Positions 16,193 through 27,422 are shown, counted from the first letter of the stretch. The stretch: 44,422 bases of DNA from Burkholderiales bacterium (GCA_020847675.1 JADLBN010000125.1:1-44422), one strand, 5' to 3'. The notes: a model not told the origin generated them from the sequence alone. Made by a program: numbers and translations.

Positions 16193-17370
16193 GCGCCGGG
16201 AACCGCTGCCGCAAGTTCGTGCGCGACGGCGTCCGCCGCGAGCGCTCCGGTGTCGACCGCGAGATCGCGCGCGAACGACGCGAATACCGCTTCGATCGCG
16301 TGCCGCGCGACCGTGTCGTCGAACAGGTTCAGCGCCGCGATCGCGAGGTTCTCGCCGGTCGCCTCCTCCTGCAGCAATTCCGGCACGACGAAGCGCCCCG
16401 CGAGCACGTTGGGCAGCCCGATCCACGGCACCTCCAGCCGGGGACGGACCAGCCGCGCGGTGATCTCGGACAGCCGGTAGAAGATGACGTGCGGGCAGCG
16501 GGCGAGCGCCGCTTCGAGCGTTGCCGTGCCCGACGCGACGAGCCCCACGTCGGCGGCGCGAAGCGCGTCGTTCGCGTGGCCGTACAGGAGCGTCAGCGGG
16601 ACGTCCTGTGCGCCTTCCCGCCAGATCGCGCGCTCGAAGGCCTCGCGCGTCGCCCGCGAGACGAGCGGCACCAGGAATCGCGCGTCGGGACGCGCGCGCG
16701 CCATGCGCTTCGCGGCATCGATCACGATCGCGGCGTGCATCTCGATCTCGGAGAGGCGACTTCCGGGCAGGAGGGCGAAGACCGGCGTGGCCAATCCCAG
16801 TCGCAGCCGCTCGCGCATCGTCCGGCGGCTCCAGTCGGACGCCGCGTGCGCGGCCATCGGGTGGCCGACGTAGCTCACCGCGATGCCGGCCTCCTCGAGG
16901 ACGGGCGGCTCGAACGGGAACAGCGCGAGCACCCGGTCGACGGCGCGGCGGATCGTCGCCACGCGGCCACGCCGCCAGGCCCAGACCGACGGGCTCACGA
17001 AGTGGATCGTGCGAACGCCGCGGGCCTTCAGCCGGCGCTCGAGGCCGAGGTTGAAGTCCGGCGCGTCGACGCCGACGAACAGCGGCACGCGTTCGCCGAG
17101 GAAGCGCCGCACGAGGCCGCGCCGGATCGACACGAGTTCGGGCAGGTGGCGCACGACCTCGGTCACGCCGCGCACCGCGAGGCGCTCGGTCGACACCCAT
17201 TGCTCGCACCCGGCCGCGACCATCTTCGGCCCGGCGACACCGGCGAACCGCACCTGCGGCAGTTTCGCACGCAATGCCGCGATGAGCGTGGCGGCCAGCG
17301 CATCGCCGGACGTCTCGCCGGCGACGATGCCCACGGTGATCGGCGCCGCGGCGCCCGGCGCTTCGCGCAT
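16189..17370 (-). CDS. lpxB: Lipid-A-disaccharide synthase
   Basis: 393 residues. LpxB joins UDP-2,3-diacylglucosamine and 2,3-diacylglucosamine-1-phosphate to form the lipid A disaccharide at the inner face of the cytoplasmic membrane. Landmarks are [14 protein letters not shown] near the start, [35 protein letters not shown] and [11 protein letters not shown], all conserved in the GT19 family. A GGAGG site 5 bp ahead supports the ATG at 17370. It follows lpxA by 11 bp and overlaps rnhB. Confidence 0.97.
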   Translation of the reverse strand: MREAPGAAAPITVGIVAGETSGDALAATLIAALRAKLPQVRFAGVAGPKMVAAGCEQWVSTERLAVRGVTEVVRHLPELVSIRRGLVRRFLGERVPLFVGVDAPDFNLGLERRLKARGVRTIHFVSPSVWAWRRGRVATIRRAVDRVLALFPFEPPVLEEAGIAVSYVGHPMAAHAASDWSRRTMRERLRLGLATPVFALLPGSRLSEIEMHAAIVIDAAKRMARARPDARFLVPLVSRATREAFERAIWREGAQDVPLTLLYGHANDALRAADVGLVASGTATLEAALARCPHVIFYRLSEITARLVRPRLEVPWIGLPNVLAGRFVVPELLQEEATGENLAIAALNLFDDTVARHAIEAVFASFARDLAVDTGALAADAVAHELAAAVPGA

Positions 17371-17381
17371 CGGGGCCTCCG

Positions 17382-18158
17382 TCAGCGGACGATGCCGCGC
17401 CCCGCATCCGACAGGAACGCGACCAGCGGCGCCAGTACCGGTTCGTCCTGCGCGTCGCGCGCGAGCTTCGCGCGCGCGTCGTCGAGCGAAAGGCCTTCGC
17501 GATAGATCGTCTTGTACGCCCGGCGCACCGCGAGGATCTGCCCGGGCTCGAATCCGCGCCGCCTCAGCCCTTCGCTGTTGGTGCCCTTGGGCACGGCGGG
17601 ATAGCCCTGGACGATCGTGTACGGCGGCACGTCCTGCAGCACGATCGCCCCGGCCGCCAGCATCGCGTGCTCGCCGACGCGGCAGAACTGGTGGACACCG
17701 GCGTAGGCGCCGAGGACCGCCCAGTCGCCGACGCGGACGTGGCCCGCGACCTGCGCGTTGTTCGACCAGGTGGTGCGGTTGCCGACGACGCAGTCGTGCG
17801 CCACGTGGGTGTAGGCGAGAAACCAGTTGCCGTCGCCGATCGTCGTCTCCGCGCGGTCCTGGGCGGTGCCGGCGTGGATCGACGTGTACTCGCGGATCAC
17901 GTTGTCGTCGCCGATCGTCGTCGACACCGGTTCGCCGCCGTACTTCCGGTCCTGTGCAATCAGGCCGATCGAGGCGAACGGAAAGATGCGGTTGCGCCGG
18001 CCGATCGCGGTGCGGCCGTCGATCACGACGTGCGGCCCGATCGTGGTTCCGGCGCCGATCGACACGCCGGCGCCGATGACGGCGAACGGGCCCACCTCGA
18101 CCTCGGCGTCAAGGGTCGCCTTCGGATCGACGAGCGCGGTGGAGTGGATGCGCGCCAT
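17382..18158 (-). CDS. lpxA: UDP-N-acetylglucosamine acyltransferase
   Basis: 258 residues from the ATG at 18158. This start is chosen because it gives the family length and begins [14 protein letters not shown]; the frame continues upstream into fabZ. LpxA starts lipid A synthesis by adding a hydroxyacyl chain to UDP-GlcNAc. Tandem hexapeptide repeats (left-handed beta-helix) fill residues 5-190, including [13 protein letters not shown] with the catalytic histidine (HVAHD) and [10 protein letters not shown] helical C-terminal domain ([17 protein letters not shown]) completes it. The gene lies 10 bp after fabZ. Confidence 0.97.
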   Translation of the reverse strand: MARIHSTALVDPKATLDAEVEVGPFAVIGAGVSIGAGTTIGPHVVIDGRTAIGRRNRIFPFASIGLIAQDRKYGGEPVSTTIGDDNVIREYTSIHAGTAQDRAETTIGDGNWFLAYTHVAHDCVVGNRTTWSNNAQVAGHVRVGDWAVLGAYAGVHQFCRVGEHAMLAAGAIVLQDVPPYTIVQGYPAVPKGTNSEGLRRRGFEPGQILAVRRAYKTIYREGLSLDDARAKLARDAQDEPVLAPLVAFLSDAGRGIVR

Positions 18159-18168
18159 CGTCTCGGAG

Positions 18169-18621
18169 TCAGGCTTCCGGCGTCGGCCGAAGCGCGGACA
18201 GGAGCGTTGCCTCGCAGGCGACCTGGCCGTCGACGCTCGCGCGCACCGCCCAGCGCCCGACACCGCGCATGCCTTTCAGGAATGTCGACTCGAGGATCAG
18301 CGAATCCCCCGGCACGACCTGCCGCTTGAACCGGGCCTCGTCGATCCCGGCGAAGAGGAACAGCTTGCGCCCGCCCATCGCGTCCGGGTCGCTGCGGTAG
18401 GCGACGATCGCGGACGCCTGCGCCAGCGCCTCGACGATCAGCACGCCGGGCATCACCGGGAAGTGCGGAAAGTGACCCGGGAAGAACGGTTCGTTGATCG
18501 TGACGTTCTTCAGCGCCTTGATGCGCACGCCCGGCTCGAGCTCGAGCACCCGGTCGACGAGCAGCATCGGGTAGCGGTGCGGCAGCGTCGCGCGTATCGC
18601 CTGGATGTCGAGGCTTTCCAT
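18169..18621 (-). CDS. fabZ: 3-hydroxyacyl-ACP dehydratase FabZ
   Basis: 150 residues, a single hot-dog domain. FabZ dehydrates 3-hydroxyacyl-ACP in fatty acid elongation and competes with LpxA and LpxD for the same acyl-ACP. The catalytic histidine is in [20 protein letters not shown] (about 46-65), with the partner glutamate in [19 protein letters not shown] near the N-terminus is a family hallmark. Spacings of 13 bp to lpxD and 10 bp to lpxA place it in the conserved lpxD-fabZ-lpxA-lpxB group, linking fatty acid and lipid A supply. Confidence 0.97.
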   Translation of the reverse strand: MESLDIQAIRATLPHRYPMLLVDRVLELEPGVRIKALKNVTINEPFFPGHFPHFPVMPGVLIVEALAQASAIVAYRSDPDAMGGRKLFLFAGIDEARFKRQVVPGDSLILESTFLKGMRGVGRWAVRASVDGQVACEATLLSALRPTPEA

Positions 18622-18634
18622 GTCGGCCTTCGTA

Positions 18635-19702
18635 TCAGTCGTCGGAGGAGAGGTCGCGCAGCGCGCGCTCGACCCGTGCCACGCGCTCGGCGATCTGGTC
18701 GAGATGGCGGACGCGCACCATGTTGCGCCGCCAGTCGGCGAACGGCACCACCGGGAACGCGCTGCTGTACACGCCCGGCGCGTCGATCGACGACATGACG
18801 ACCGCAGCGCCGCCGAGCGTCGTCCCGTCCGGGATCGTGAGGTGCCCCGAGATCATCGCCGCGCCGCCGATCCGGCAATGGCGTCCGATGCGGGTGGAGC
18901 CGGCGATGCCGGTGCATCCGGCGATTGCGGTGCCGTCTCCGATCACGCAGTTGTGACCGATCTGGATCTGGTTGTCGAGCTTCACGTCGTTGCCGATCAC
19001 CGTGTCGTCGATCGCGCCGCGGTCGATCGTCGTGTTGGCGCCGATCTCGACCCTGTCGCCCACGACCACGCGGCCGACCTGCGGCACGCGGAGCCACCGA
19101 TCCCCGTCCTCGGCGAGTCCGAAACCGTCGGCGCCGATGACCGCGCCCGCCTGGACCAGCGCGTCCTCGCCGATCACGCAGGCGTCGCAGACTACGACGT
19201 TCGCCGCCAGCCGCGACCGCGCGCCGATGCTGGCACCGGCTCCGATGGCGCATCCCGGTCCAACCACGACTTCTGCCCCGAGCGTGGCGCCGGCTCCGAC
19301 CGTCGCGTGGGGTCCGATCGATGCACCGGCCCCCACCGTCGCCGTGGCGTCGACGAATGCAGCCGGATGGATCCCCGGCTCGGCGCCTTGCGACGGGTGC
19401 AGCAGCGTCGCTACGCGGGCGTAGGTCAGGTACGGCTTCGGCGTGACCAGCCGCGGAAGCGGCGTGAGCGCAGCGTGCTCGGGCGACACGATGACCGCGG
19501 AAGCGCGGGTCGTGGCGAGCTGCGATGCGTAGTGGGAATTGGCGAGGAACGCGATCGCGCCCGCCTGCGCCTTCTCGAGCGTGCCTACGCGCCGGACCAC
19601 GACGGCCCCGTCGCCGTCCAGGGCCGCGCCGGTGCGTCGCGCGAGCTCGGCGAGCGACCAGCCGTCGGTGGGGTCGGTCGGCGCCATCGGCGCAGGCGGC
19701 AC
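18635..19702 (-). CDS. lpxD: UDP-3-O-acylglucosamine N-acyltransferase
   Basis: 355 residues if the GTG at 19702 is used; an ATG at 19687 would give 350 and is an equal candidate, since neither has a clear ribosome site. LpxD adds the second acyl chain in lipid A synthesis. The N-terminal domain ([13 protein letters not shown] to [10 protein letters not shown]) is followed by a long series of hexapeptide repeats; [18 protein letters not shown] carries the catalytic histidine. The C-terminal helix has [16 protein letters not shown]. Located 10 bp after skp. Confidence 0.96.
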   Translation of the reverse strand: MPPAPMAPTDPTDGWSLAELARRTGAALDGDGAVVVRRVGTLEKAQAGAIAFLANSHYASQLATTRASAVIVSPEHAALTPLPRLVTPKPYLTYARVATLLHPSQGAEPGIHPAAFVDATATVGAGASIGPHATVGAGATLGAEVVVGPGCAIGAGASIGARSRLAANVVVCDACVIGEDALVQAGAVIGADGFGLAEDGDRWLRVPQVGRVVVGDRVEIGANTTIDRGAIDDTVIGNDVKLDNQIQIGHNCVIGDGTAIAGCTGIAGSTRIGRHCRIGGAAMISGHLTIPDGTTLGGAAVVMSSIDAPGVYSSAFPVVPFADWRRNMVRVRHLDQIAERVARVERALRDLSSDD

Positions 19703-19712
19703 GGACGAAGCG

Positions 19713-20240
19713 CTACTTGTCGGCCAGCGCCTTGATCACCTTCTCGGTGATGTCGATGCGCTGGCTGGCGTAGACGACCGGATCCTGCAGGATGAGGTCG
19801 AACTTCTCGGCTTCGGCGATCTGCTGGATCACCTTGTTCGCGCGCTCCTGCAACTGGGCGAGTTCCTCGTTGCGGCGGAGGTTCAGATCCTCGCGGAACT
19901 CGCGCTGCGAACGCTGCAGGTCGCGCGACAGGTTGGCGAGATCGCGCTCCTTGTTGCGGCGCTCGGACTCGGCCATCGTCGCGCCGTCCTTGTCGAGGGA
20001 ACTCTGCAGGTCGCGGACCTGACGGGTCAGCTTCTGGACCTCGGCGTCACGGGTCGCGAACTCCTTCTCGAGTTTGGCCTGCGCGCGCTTGGCCGGCGCC
20101 GCCTCGCGGAACAGGCGCTCGGTGTTGACGAAGCCGATCCGGATCGCGGAAACCGCCGGAGCCGCGGATGGTTGCGCTTCCGCGGGAACGGCGATCACCG
20201 CCAACGCGAGCGCGGCGGCAAGGCAGAGGGTGCGTTTCAC
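19713..20240 (-). CDS. skp: Periplasmic OmpH/Skp-family chaperone
   Basis: 175 residues from a GTG at 20240. An ATG 18 bp upstream is possible, but the GTG has GGGAG at a 6-bp spacing and gives a cleaner signal peptide (MKRTLCLAAALALAVIAVPAEA). Skp holds unfolded outer membrane proteins on their way to the BAM complex. The mature part begins with RIGFVNTERLFREA, the family signature, and continues as a long charged coiled coil (about 45-140: KLEKEFATRDAEVQKLTRQV and similar), which forms the tentacles of the jellyfish-shaped trimer. It lies 28 bp after bamA, its functional partner. Confidence 0.95.
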   Translation of the reverse strand: MKRTLCLAAALALAVIAVPAEAQPSAAPAVSAIRIGFVNTERLFREAAPAKRAQAKLEKEFATRDAEVQKLTRQVRDLQSSLDKDGATMAESERRNKERDLANLSRDLQRSQREFREDLNLRRNEELAQLQERANKVIQQIAEAEKFDLILQDPVVYASQRIDITEKVIKALADK

Positions 20241-20268
20241 GTGGGTCTCCCGCATCACATGGTCCGGG

Positions 20269-22596
20269 TCAGAACACCGAGCCCATCTGGAACTGGAACT
20301 TCTGGATCTTGTCGCCGGGCTCCTCGTTGAGAGGATACGCGTAGCTGAACTTGAGCGGGCCCATCGGCGAATTCCAGGCGAGTCCGATCCCGGCCGAGTA
20401 ACGGAACGACTCGTACTCCGGCTGCTTCCCGTCGAGGTAGATCTGGCCCAGGTCCGCGAACCCCGACAGGCGGACCGCCTGCTGACCCGCCAGCAGCGGG
20501 TAGAACAGTTCGGCGTTGGCCACGATCTTGCGCTTGCCCCCGAGCACGTTGCCGAACACGTCGCGCGGACCGAGCGAGCTCGACTCGAAGCCTCGCACCG
20601 ACCCGACCCCGCCGGCGTAGAACGCCTTGAAGAACGGCAGCGGCTTGCCCTGGTAGCCGTCCCCGTAGCCCAGTTCCCCGCGCAGCATCAGCACGAAGGG
20701 CGAGTAGATCGGCCAGAACCACTGGTGCACGTACTGCACCTTGTAGTAGGACAGGTCCGCCGGCGGCAGTCCTACCTCGATGAAGAGGCTCTGCAGCCGC
20801 CCCTGGTTAGGATAGAGAATGTCGTCGCGGGTGTCACGCGCCCAGCCCAGCGTCGTGATGAGGGCGTTGGTCGTCTCGCCGAACGTGTCGACGAAGTCGA
20901 CGTAGGCCGGGGGGCTGTCCTGGAACAGCGACAGCGAGGTGCGGTCGAACCGGAAGCCCAGATTCACGGTGTCGGTCTCGGTGACCGGAATCCCGAAGCC
21001 GATGGCGGCCCCGATCGTGTCCGACGCGTACTGCGACACCGAGAGCGACGTGGAATCCAGCCGGCGCACGTACGCCTCGAGGGTCCTCGACACCCCGTTG
21101 ACCGTCCAGTAGGGTTCGAGGAACATGATCGAGTAGGTCCGATTGGCCTTGCTCGTGTTGACGTTGAGCGAGATCGCGTTGCCCGATCCGAAGACGTTCT
21201 GCTGCGACACCGAGCCGCTGAACACGAGACCATCCGCGTTCGAGTAGCCGAGGCCCGCCAGCAGGTTGCCGGTCGACCGTTCGGTCACCGAAAAGTCGAC
21301 GTCGACCTGGTCGGTGACGCCCGGCACCGGTGGCGTCTCGACGTTCACGTCGTCGAAGTAGCCCAGCCGCTTCATCCGCACCTTCGAGCGGTCGATGCGC
21401 CCGCTGTCGAACCAGGCGCCCTCGAGCTGGCGCGCCTCGCGCCGGACCACCTCGTCGCGCGTCTTGGCGTTGCCGGCGACGTTGAGGCGCCGCACGTACA
21501 CGCGGCGGCCGGGATCGACGTAGAGCGTGAACGCCGCCGTCGCGTTCTCGCGGTCGATCTCCGGCACCGCGTTGACGTTCGCGAACGCGTAGCCCTCGGA
21601 GCCCAGCCGGTCGGAGATCGCCTTGGCGGTGCGCTGGATCTTCTCGCGCGAGAACACCTCGCCCGGCGCGATGAACACCAGCTTGCGCAGCTCGGCCTCG
21701 TCCACCGCGAGGTCGCCCGCGAGCCGCACGCTGCCGACCGTGTAGCGCGGGCCCTCGGCGATGTTGATCGTGATCGTGATGTCTTCCTTGTCCGGGGAGA
21801 TCGACACCTGGGTCGACTCGATGTCGAACTCGAGATAGCCCCGGTTCTGGTAGAAGTTGCGCAGCGCCTCGAGGTCCCCCTGGAGCTTCTGCTTGCTGTA
21901 CTGGTCGTTCTTCGAGTACCAGGTGAGCCAGCCCGGCGTGGTCAGCGTCATCTCGCGCTTGAGCTGCGCCTCGGTGAAGGCCTTCGCGCCGATGATGTTG
22001 ATGCGCGCGATGCGCGAGGCCGATCCCTCGTCGATGGTGAAGTTGATCGCGACCCGGTTGCGCTCCTGCGGCGTGACGGTCGTCTGCACCCTGGCCGCGT
22101 AGAGGCCGCGCGAGATGTACTGGCGCTTCAGTTCCTGCTCGGCACGGTCGAGCGCGGAGCGGTCGAAGATGCGCGCCTCGGCGATGCCGATGTCCTTCAG
22201 CGCCTTCTTGACCGTGTCGGTGTCGAACTCCTTGTTGCCGACGAAGGTCAGCGAACTGATGGTCGGCCGTTCCTGCACCGCGACGACGAGCACGTCGCCC
22301 TCCCGCTCGAGCCGCACGTCGCGAAAGAATCCCGTCGCGTAGAGCGCCTTGACCGCGGCCGAGAGCTTCGCGTCGTCGACCCGCTCGCCCACCTTGATCG
22401 GCAGGTAGCTGAAGATGGTCCCGGCCTCGGTGCGCTGCGCGCCCTCGACGCGGATGTCGCGGACGACGAAGGGATCCGCGGCGCGCACCGGGGCCGCGGC
22501 GAGCACGACCGCGATCGCGAGCGCGACCGCGCTCGAAGCGACGCGGCCCGGGCGACGGCCGGGGCGTCGTCGGTCAGAACAGGCGGGAGACATCAT
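20269..22596 (-). CDS. bamA: Outer membrane protein assembly factor BamA
   Basis: 775 residues. BamA inserts beta-barrel proteins into the outer membrane. A signal peptide with a long basic N-region ends at VRAAD (about residue 40). Five POTRA domains follow (about 41-420; for example VRDIRVEGAQRTEAGTIFSYL and RVYVRRLNVAGNAKTRDEVVRRE), then the 16-strand barrel. The loop-6 motif VRGF is in GGVGSVRGFESSSLGPRD, and the protein ends with an aromatic beta-signal (FQFQMGSVF). The first 23 bases overlap the 3' end of rseP, so the two are co-transcribed. Confidence 0.97.
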   Translation of the reverse strand: MMSPACSDRRRPGRRPGRVASSAVALAIAVVLAAAPVRAADPFVVRDIRVEGAQRTEAGTIFSYLPIKVGERVDDAKLSAAVKALYATGFFRDVRLEREGDVLVVAVQERPTISSLTFVGNKEFDTDTVKKALKDIGIAEARIFDRSALDRAEQELKRQYISRGLYAARVQTTVTPQERNRVAINFTIDEGSASRIARINIIGAKAFTEAQLKREMTLTTPGWLTWYSKNDQYSKQKLQGDLEALRNFYQNRGYLEFDIESTQVSISPDKEDITITINIAEGPRYTVGSVRLAGDLAVDEAELRKLVFIAPGEVFSREKIQRTAKAISDRLGSEGYAFANVNAVPEIDRENATAAFTLYVDPGRRVYVRRLNVAGNAKTRDEVVRREARQLEGAWFDSGRIDRSKVRMKRLGYFDDVNVETPPVPGVTDQVDVDFSVTERSTGNLLAGLGYSNADGLVFSGSVSQQNVFGSGNAISLNVNTSKANRTYSIMFLEPYWTVNGVSRTLEAYVRRLDSTSLSVSQYASDTIGAAIGFGIPVTETDTVNLGFRFDRTSLSLFQDSPPAYVDFVDTFGETTNALITTLGWARDTRDDILYPNQGRLQSLFIEVGLPPADLSYYKVQYVHQWFWPIYSPFVLMLRGELGYGDGYQGKPLPFFKAFYAGGVGSVRGFESSSLGPRDVFGNVLGGKRKIVANAELFYPLLAGQQAVRLSGFADLGQIYLDGKQPEYESFRYSAGIGLAWNSPMGPLKFSYAYPLNEEPGDKIQKFQFQMGSVF

Positions 22597-23926
22597 TGAC
22601 GAGCGCGAGAGTCATCAGCACGGCGAGTAGCGCCATGCCGATGCGCTGCCCGACCTCGAAGGCCCGGTCGGACACCGGTCGGCCCAGGACGATTTCGGCC
22701 AGATAATACAGCAAGTGCCCGCCGTCCAGCAGGGGAATCGGCAGCAGGTTCAAGACGCCGAGGCTGATGCTGATGAGCGCGAGATAGCCGATGAACGTGA
22801 GCACGCCGGCCTGCGCCGACTGCCCGGCGTAGTCGGCGAGCGTGATCGGTCCCGACAGGTTGGCGAGCGACGCGGCGCCGGTGATCATGCGGCCGAGCAT
22901 CCGCAGCGTGAACACCGACAGTTCCCAGGTCTTCCGCGCGCCCGCGCCGATCGCCTCGAGCGGCGACGAGCGAACCGTGGTGGTCACGGCGGCGACCGCC
23001 GCCGGGTCCGCCTTGAGTCTCAGTCCGGCGAGCCCGATCCTGCGTCCGTCCTGCTCGACCGCATCGGGGACGACCGTCGCGTCCAACTCGGCGCCTTCGC
23101 GCGCGAGGCGGAACACGATCGGGCTCCCGGGTTTCGCGTGGGTCGCGCGTGCGACGTCGGCGGGCGAACGCGTCGCGCGACCGTCGATCGCGACGATCCG
23201 GTCGCCGGCTCGCAGCCCCGCGGCCTGCGCCGGCTTGCCGGGGGCGACCTGGTCGACGATCGGCGCGCCGAGGTCGGGCCTCAGACCGAGCGCGTCGATC
23301 GGATTGCCTTCCCAGTCGGCGGGTGCGAGCGACCCGAGCGCGAGCGTCCGGGTCGCGCGACTCCCGTCGGAACGCTCGACGCCCACCTCGACCGAAGCCT
23401 GTCCCTGCGCCTTCACGATCCGCCAGCGCAGGTCCTGCAGCGTGGCCACGTCCTCGCCGTCGACCGTGACGACCCGGTCGCGGTCGGCGAAACCGGCCGC
23501 GGCCGCCGCGGTGCCCGGCGCGGGCGGCGCCAGCACGGGCAGCTGCCCGGGGACGCCGGCGACGAACGTGCCGGCGAACAGCAGCACCGCGAGCAGGAGG
23601 TTCGCCGCCGGTCCGGCAGCGACGATCGCGATGCGCTTGCCCACGCCCTGGCGGTTGAACGCGCGCGGGCGATCCTCGGGCGCGAGCGCGTCCTCGCGCT
23701 CGTCGGCCATCTTCACGTAGCCGCCGAGCGGGATCGAGGCGATCGCCCACTCGGTCCGGTCAGCGCCGAAGCGCCGCGACCACAGGATGCGCCCGAAGCC
23801 GACCGAGAAGCGCAGCACCTTGACGCCGCACGCCCGCGCGACCGCGAAGTGGCCGAGTTCGTGGAACACGACGAGCACGCCGAGCACCACGAGGAACGCG
23901 CCGAGCTTCCAGGCGAGGTCGATCAC
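22574..23926 (-). CDS. rseP: RIP zinc metalloprotease RseP
   Basis: 450 residues from a GTG at 23926 that overlaps the dxr stop by 4 bp; the upstream open frame belongs to dxr sequence. RseP is an inner-membrane site-2 protease that cleaves anti-sigma factor RseA and signal-peptide remnants. The zinc site is HELGH (22-26) in the first membrane helix, paired with [13 protein letters not shown] in a late helix. Two PDZ domains lie between (about 110-190 and 195-285, the second with [20 protein letters not shown]). Four membrane spans are expected. Linkage with bamA ties the envelope-stress protease to outer-membrane assembly. Confidence 0.96.
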   Translation of the reverse strand: MIDLAWKLGAFLVVLGVLVVFHELGHFAVARACGVKVLRFSVGFGRILWSRRFGADRTEWAIASIPLGGYVKMADEREDALAPEDRPRAFNRQGVGKRIAIVAAGPAANLLLAVLLFAGTFVAGVPGQLPVLAPPAPGTAAAAAGFADRDRVVTVDGEDVATLQDLRWRIVKAQGQASVEVGVERSDGSRATRTLALGSLAPADWEGNPIDALGLRPDLGAPIVDQVAPGKPAQAAGLRAGDRIVAIDGRATRSPADVARATHAKPGSPIVFRLAREGAELDATVVPDAVEQDGRRIGLAGLRLKADPAAVAAVTTTVRSSPLEAIGAGARKTWELSVFTLRMLGRMITGAASLANLSGPITLADYAGQSAQAGVLTFIGYLALISISLGVLNLLPIPLLDGGHLLYYLAEIVLGRPVSDRAFEVGQRIGMALLAVLMTLALVNDVSRLF

Positions 23927-25128
23927 GCGGCGAGCGCGACGCCGCCGGCGTCCGCGGGAAGTCTCAGGATCGAGCGGGCGAGCCGGCGAGCCTGCGCGTC
24001 GGCGGCGAGCGCGTCTTCGATCGAATCGACGGCGGCGCAAGGCGTGCGCGACAGCACTTCGGCAGAGGTTGCGTGGATCGCCGGGAACGGCACGCTGCCG
24101 TCGAGGAAAGCCGCGACGGCGATCTCGTTGGCAGCGTTCAGCGCGACGGGCGCGGCCCCGCCCGCCGCGAGCGCGTCGTAGGCGAGCCCGAGGCAGGGAA
24201 AGCGCGCGAGGTCGGGCGCCTCGAACGACAGTCCCGCGAGGCTCGCGAGATCCAGCGTGCGAACGCCGCTTTCGATGCGCCCGGGCCACGCGAGCGCCTG
24301 CGCGATCGGCGTGCGCATGTCCGGGTTTCCGAGCTGGGCGAGCACCGATCCGTCGGCGTACTCGACCATCGAGTGCACGATGCTCTGCGGATGGATCACC
24401 ACGTCGATCGCCTCGACCGGCGCGCCGAAGAGCCAGTGCGCCTCGATCACCTCGAGGCCCTTGTTCATCATCGTCGCCGAGTCGACCGAGACCTTGCGCC
24501 CCATTCGCCAGTTCGGATGCGCGCAGGCCTCGTCCGGCGTCACCGACGCGAGGTCGGCGACGGCCCGCGTCCGGAACGGGCCGCCCGACGCGGTCAGCAC
24601 GAGCCTGCGCACGCCCTCGCGCGCGAGGTCGCCGCCGTAGCCGGCGGGCAGGCACTGGAACAGCGCGTTGTGCTCGCTGTCGATCGGCAGGAGTTCGGCG
24701 CCGCCCTCGCGCGCCGCGCGCATGAACGCGCCGCCGCCGATCACCAGCGCCTCCTTGTTCGCGATCATCACCCGCTTGCCGCAGCGCGCCGCGGCGAGCG
24801 TGGGAGCGAGGCCCGCGGCGCCGACGATCGCGGCGAGCACGGTGTCCGCCCCCGCGCAGGTCGCCGCCTCGAGAATCCCCTGCGGTCCGGCGAGCACGCG
24901 CGTCGGGAGCCCCGCGCCGCCGAGGTCGCGCTCCAGCGCGAGCGCCGCGTCGGGATCGAGCATCGCAGCGATCGCAGGACGGAAGCGACGGCACAGTCCG
25001 GCGAGCTTCGCCACGTTGCGGTTCGCGGCGAGCGCCTCCACCGCGTAGCGATCGGGGTGGCGCGCGACGACGTCGAGCGCCGAATCGCCGATCGATCCCG
25101 TCGCTCCGAGAAGACTCACGCGACGCAT
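23923..25128 (-). CDS. dxr: 1-deoxy-D-xylulose 5-phosphate reductoisomerase
   Basis: 401 residues. Dxr makes 2-C-methyl-D-erythritol 4-phosphate, the first committed step of the MEP isoprenoid pathway, using NADPH. GATGSIG (8-14) is the nucleotide-binding loop. The metal site lies in NKEALVIGG and in ALFQCLPAG with the preceding [15 protein letters not shown] and the segment [18 protein letters not shown] are family hallmarks. The isoprenoid product feeds UppS, encoded two genes upstream. It starts 4 bp beyond the cdsA stop codon. Confidence 0.97.
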   Translation of the reverse strand: MRRVSLLGATGSIGDSALDVVARHPDRYAVEALAANRNVAKLAGLCRRFRPAIAAMLDPDAALALERDLGGAGLPTRVLAGPQGILEAATCAGADTVLAAIVGAAGLAPTLAAARCGKRVMIANKEALVIGGGAFMRAAREGGAELLPIDSEHNALFQCLPAGYGGDLAREGVRRLVLTASGGPFRTRAVADLASVTPDEACAHPNWRMGRKVSVDSATMMNKGLEVIEAHWLFGAPVEAIDVVIHPQSIVHSMVEYADGSVLAQLGNPDMRTPIAQALAWPGRIESGVRTLDLASLAGLSFEAPDLARFPCLGLAYDALAAGGAAPVALNAANEIAVAAFLDGSVPFPAIHATSAEVLSRTPCAAVDSIEDALAADAQARRLARSILRLPADAGGVALAA

Positions 25129-25132
25129 CGGG

Positions 25133-25981
25133 TCAGGTCCCGAGGAAACGGTGCGCCGCCAGCGCGGCCGGCGGCATCGCCGCGAGCAGCGCGTCGACGC
25201 GGTCGAGGATGCCGCCGTGGCCCGGCAGCAGCGTTCCGCTGTCCTTGACGCCGGCCTGCCGCTTGAGCCACGACTCGTAGAGGTCCCCCAGCACCGACAT
25301 GAGCGCGAGCGCGAGTGCGAGCGCGATCCACGCGATCAGCGCGACGGCATCGCCCCGACCCTGATACCCCGCGGAATGCGCGAACGGCGCGATCGCGGCG
25401 GCATAGACGGCGACGGCAGCGAGGGCGCCGAACACTCCTTCCCAGGTCTTGCCCGGGCTCACCAGCGGCGCGAGCTTGCGGCGCCCGAACGCCCTGCCTG
25501 CGAAATACGCGGCGGTGTCGGCGATCCAGACGATCGCCATCGCCGCCAGCACCAGCCACGGGGAACGCGCCTGCAGTTCCACCAGCGCGACCCACACGCC
25601 GGAGAGCGCGACGATCCCGGCCAGCGCGAGCGGGAGTCGCGAGCGCGCCGGCCAGCGGCGCAGCACCCAGGGCAGGGCAACCGCGAGCCAGAACAGCGTG
25701 GCGAGGCCGCAGGCCACCAGCACCACGGGATCGGGCCAGCCGGTGGACGCGAGCGGTGGCGCGAGAATCAGCAGCGCGGCGCCGGGTGCGGCCACCGCCG
25801 CGGCATAGACCGCGCGCCCGGCGGCGGCGAAACCGGCGAGCCGTCCCCACTCGGCCGCAGCCAGGACGATGGCCGCGAGCACCAGGGCCGCCCAGCCGCC
25901 GGGAGGCAGCGCGAACAGCGCGGCGAGCACGAGCGGCACCAGCACGGCCGCGGTGGCGACGCGCGTCGCCAGCGGCGTCAT
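25133..25981 (-). CDS. cdsA: Phosphatidate cytidylyltransferase
   Basis: 282 residues from the ATG at 25981, which overlaps the uppS stop by 4 bp; the longer open frame upstream lies in uppS. CdsA makes CDP-diacylglycerol, precursor of all phospholipids. It is an integral membrane protein with about eight hydrophobic helices. The complete family signature is at the C-terminal end: [20 protein letters not shown] followed by [15 protein letters not shown] in the middle is also conserved. Confidence 0.96.
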   Translation of the reverse strand: MTPLATRVATAAVLVPLVLAALFALPPGGWAALVLAAIVLAAAEWGRLAGFAAAGRAVYAAAVAAPGAALLILAPPLASTGWPDPVVLVACGLATLFWLAVALPWVLRRWPARSRLPLALAGIVALSGVWVALVELQARSPWLVLAAMAIVWIADTAAYFAGRAFGRRKLAPLVSPGKTWEGVFGALAAVAVYAAAIAPFAHSAGYQGRGDAVALIAWIALALALALMSVLGDLYESWLKRQAGVKDSGTLLPGHGGILDRVDALLAAMPPAALAAHRFLGT

Positions 25982-26745
25982 GAAGCGACCGCCTGCGCGG
26001 CGACCTGCTCGCTGGTCCGGCCGTAGCGCCGCTCGCGCGTCCGATACGACGCGATGGCCTCGTCGAGAGCAGCGGCGTCGAAGTCGGGCCACAGGCGGTC
26101 GGTGAACCACAGCTCGGCGTAGGCGAGCTGCCACAGGACGAAGTTCGAGATGCGCTGCTCGCCGCCGGTGCGGATGAAGAGATCCGGCTCCGGGGCGTAC
26201 GCGAGCGCGAGGAACGGCGCGAATGCGTCGGGATCGAGCGGCGCGCCGTCCGCGAGCGCCTCGGGGTGCTGCCGGTGGTAGGCGCGCGCGGCCTGCGCGA
26301 TGTCCCAGCGGCCGCCGTAGTTCGCCGCGATCGTGAGGGTGAGCCGGGTATTCGCGGCCGTCAGGGCCTCGCCGGCCGCGATCCGCGCGCGGATGCGCGC
26401 GTCGAAGCGCGTCGTGTCGCCGATCACCTTGAGCCGGATGCCGTTGTCGTGCAGCCTGCCGACCTCGACCTCCAGCGCCTTGAGGAACAGTTCCATCAGG
26501 ATCGAGACCTCGTCGGCCGGACGCCGCCAGTTCTCGCTCGAGAACGCGAACAGCGTCAGATAGCCGATGCCGCGCTCGGCCGAGGCGCGCACGATCTCGC
26601 GCACCGCCTCGACGCCGCGGCGGTGGCCCGCGACGCGGGGCAGCAGGCGCTGCTTCGCCCAGCGCCCGTTGCCGTCCATGATGATCGCGACGTGGCGCGG
26701 CGTGTCCCGCTCTTCGGGAATCTCGCGCGTGGAGGAGGTGAACAC
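25978..26745 (-). CDS. uppS: Undecaprenyl diphosphate synthase
   Basis: 255 residues from a GTG at 26745. UppS condenses isopentenyl units into the C55 carrier needed for peptidoglycan and O-antigen. [16 protein letters not shown] near the start holds the catalytic aspartate (Asp24). [19 protein letters not shown] and the C-terminal [19 protein letters not shown] and AELWFTD are the other conserved blocks of cis-prenyltransferases. It follows frr by 37 bp. Confidence 0.96.
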   Translation of the reverse strand: MFTSSTREIPEERDTPRHVAIIMDGNGRWAKQRLLPRVAGHRRGVEAVREIVRASAERGIGYLTLFAFSSENWRRPADEVSILMELFLKALEVEVGRLHDNGIRLKVIGDTTRFDARIRARIAAGEALTAANTRLTLTIAANYGGRWDIAQAARAYHRQHPEALADGAPLDPDAFAPFLALAYAPEPDLFIRTGGEQRISNFVLWQLAYAELWFTDRLWPDFDAAALDEAIASYRTRERRYGRTSEQVAAQAVAS

Positions 26746-26782
26746 GGCGTCCCCGGAAGCCGGATCGATCGGACCGCGGCGG

Positions 26783-27340
26783 TCAGACCGCCATCAGGTC
26801 GGCTTCCTTCGCGTGCAGCAGCCGGTCGATCTCGGCGACGAACCGGTCGGTGAGCTTCTGGACGTCGGTCTGCGCGTGGCGCTCGTCGTCCTCGGCGACC
26901 TTGTGCTCCTTCAGGAGCTTCTTCAACTGCTCGTTCGCCTCGCGGCGCACGTTGCGCACCGCGACGCGCGCGTTCTCGGCCTCGTGCCGCACGACCTTGA
27001 TGAGGTCCTTGCGCCGCTCCTCGGTCAATGCCGGCATCGGCACGCGGATCACGTCGCCGGCGCTCGCCGGATTGAGGCCGAGATCGGAATCGCGGATCGC
27101 CCGCTCGACCGCCGGCACGAGCTTCTTCTCCCACGGCTGCACCGTGATCGTGCGCGCGTCGGCGAGCTGCACGTTCGCGACCTTCGGGATCGCGGTCATC
27201 GTGCCGTAGTAGTCGACCATGACGTGGTCGAGGATGCCCGCGTGCGCGCGGCCGGTGCGGACCTTGCCGAGGTCGAGCTTCAGCGTCTCGATCGTCTTCG
27301 CCATCCGCTGCTCGGCGCCCTTCTTGATCTCGGGAATCAT
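26783..27340 (-). CDS. frr: Ribosome recycling factor
   Basis: 185 residues, exactly the usual length. With EF-G it splits post-termination ribosomes. The long three-helix domain shows [21 protein letters not shown] near the start and [20 protein letters not shown] in the second half; the small domain contains [20 protein letters not shown] and [12 protein letters not shown]. The ATG is preceded by AGGAG at about 8 bp. pyrH-frr is a near-universal pair. Confidence 0.97.
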   Translation of the reverse strand: MIPEIKKGAEQRMAKTIETLKLDLGKVRTGRAHAGILDHVMVDYYGTMTAIPKVANVQLADARTITVQPWEKKLVPAVERAIRDSDLGLNPASAGDVIRVPMPALTEERRKDLIKVVRHEAENARVAVRNVRREANEQLKKLLKEHKVAEDDERHAQTDVQKLTDRFVAEIDRLLHAKEADLMAV

Positions 27341-27422
27341 CGTTGCGTCTCCTGCAGGTCGTTCGTGTCCGCCCGGGCGTCCGGCCTCCGGAGGGGTTCC
27401 CGGCTTGGCGCCCGCGTGCCGT

